Of a stretch of 14,176 bases of DNA, positions 14,106 to 14,176 are shown piece by piece. The position numbers and the translations under genes are program-made. Below the pieces are notes generated by a model. It saw only the letters and a program-made list of their open reading frames with translations. It was not told where the DNA came from and made no database searches. This DNA comes from an uncultured Pseudomonadota bacterium (lineage in GTDB: Bacteria > Pseudomonadota > Gammaproteobacteria > Burkholderiales > Burkholderiaceae): contig CAMLIZ010000119.1 in the NCBI GenBank assembly GCA_946480245.1, positions 1-14,176 on the forward strand. Direction: 5' to 3'. Numbering within the stretch: the first letter of the stretch is position 1; each line of letters begins with the position of its first letter.

Positions 14106-14176
14106 TTACTCGATGATCTTGGACACGACGCCGGCGCCGACGGTACGGCCGCCCTCGCGGATGGCGAAGCGCAGGC
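14106..14176 (-). CDS. tuf: Elongation factor Tu, C-terminal end (partial)
   Basis: Only the last 22 codons are inside the window, ending [22 protein letters not shown] and a TAA stop. This is the highly conserved end of the third beta-barrel domain of EF-Tu, the GTPase that carries aminoacyl-tRNA to the ribosomal A site. The rest of the gene, including the G domain, lies beyond the right edge. It is 92 nt upstream of rpsJ, the usual proteobacterial order in which tuf (often after fusA) precedes the S10 operon. Two GC-rich hairpins fill the gap, so tuf and rpsJ may be partly uncoupled in transcription. Many proteobacteria have two tuf copies, and which one this is cannot be told here. Confidence 0.96.
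   Translation of the reverse strand, partial: LRFAIREGGRTVGAGVVSKIIE

Noticed and set aside
1..14176. Mobile elements, CRISPR arrays, tRNA genes or phage genes
   Set aside because: The window is almost fully occupied by conserved single-strand ribosomal genes. No transposase, spaced repeat array, tRNA cloverleaf or attachment-site duplication was seen.

Overview
This window is a large part of the S10-spc-alpha ribosomal protein cluster of a GC-rich bacterium. Every gene is on the minus strand, so transcription runs from high to low coordinates. The organism is most likely a betaproteobacterium of the order Burkholderiales. Evidence for this is the high GC content, the proteobacterial gene order (tuf, S10 operon, spc operon, alpha operon), infA placed between secY and rpmJ, the zinc-free long S14 and S4, and the wording of proteins such as SecY and S11. 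Genus cannot be fixed from the window alone.

Layout in transcription order: the tail of tuf (14176-14106); the S10 operon rpsJ, rplC, rplD, rplW, rplB, rpsS, rplV, rpsC, rplP, rpmC, rpsQ (14013-8703); a stand-alone 171-residue Prx5-type peroxiredoxin gene (8601-8086); the spc operon rplN, rplX, rplE, rpsN, rpsH, rplF, rplR, rpsE, rpmD, rplO, secY, infA, rpmJ (7867-2040); and the alpha operon rpsM, rpsK, rpsD and the first 71 codons of rpoA (2003-1). Within each operon genes are packed tightly, with ATGA, TGATG and TAATG overlaps at rplC/rplD/rplW/rplB and rpmC/rpsQ. This implies coupled translation of parts of one machine, plus the SecYEG channel subunit, IF-1 and the RNA polymerase alpha subunit.

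The unusual content is in the few wide gaps. The peroxiredoxin sits exactly at the S10/spc border and is bracketed by two inverted repeats: a long bulged hairpin between rpsQ and the peroxiredoxin, and a 9-bp hairpin after it. The second hairpin carries a perfect TTGACA -35 box in its loop, 18 bp ahead of a CATACT -10, and looks like the spc promoter. A further extended -10 promoter candidate (TGCTACAAT) lies between rpsJ and rplC. It is followed by a short leader with competing hairpins, one of which touches the rplC ribosome binding site. An 11-bp perfect hairpin followed by TTTT lies between rpsK and rpsD. Two more GC-rich hairpins separate tuf from rpsJ. S3 carries a roughly 90-residue Arg/Gly/Pro/Ala-rich C-terminal extension.

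No insertion sequence, tRNA, rRNA or CRISPR array was seen. No new multi-gene system is evident. The best candidate for something under-described is the redox gene and its control signals embedded in the ribosomal cluster.
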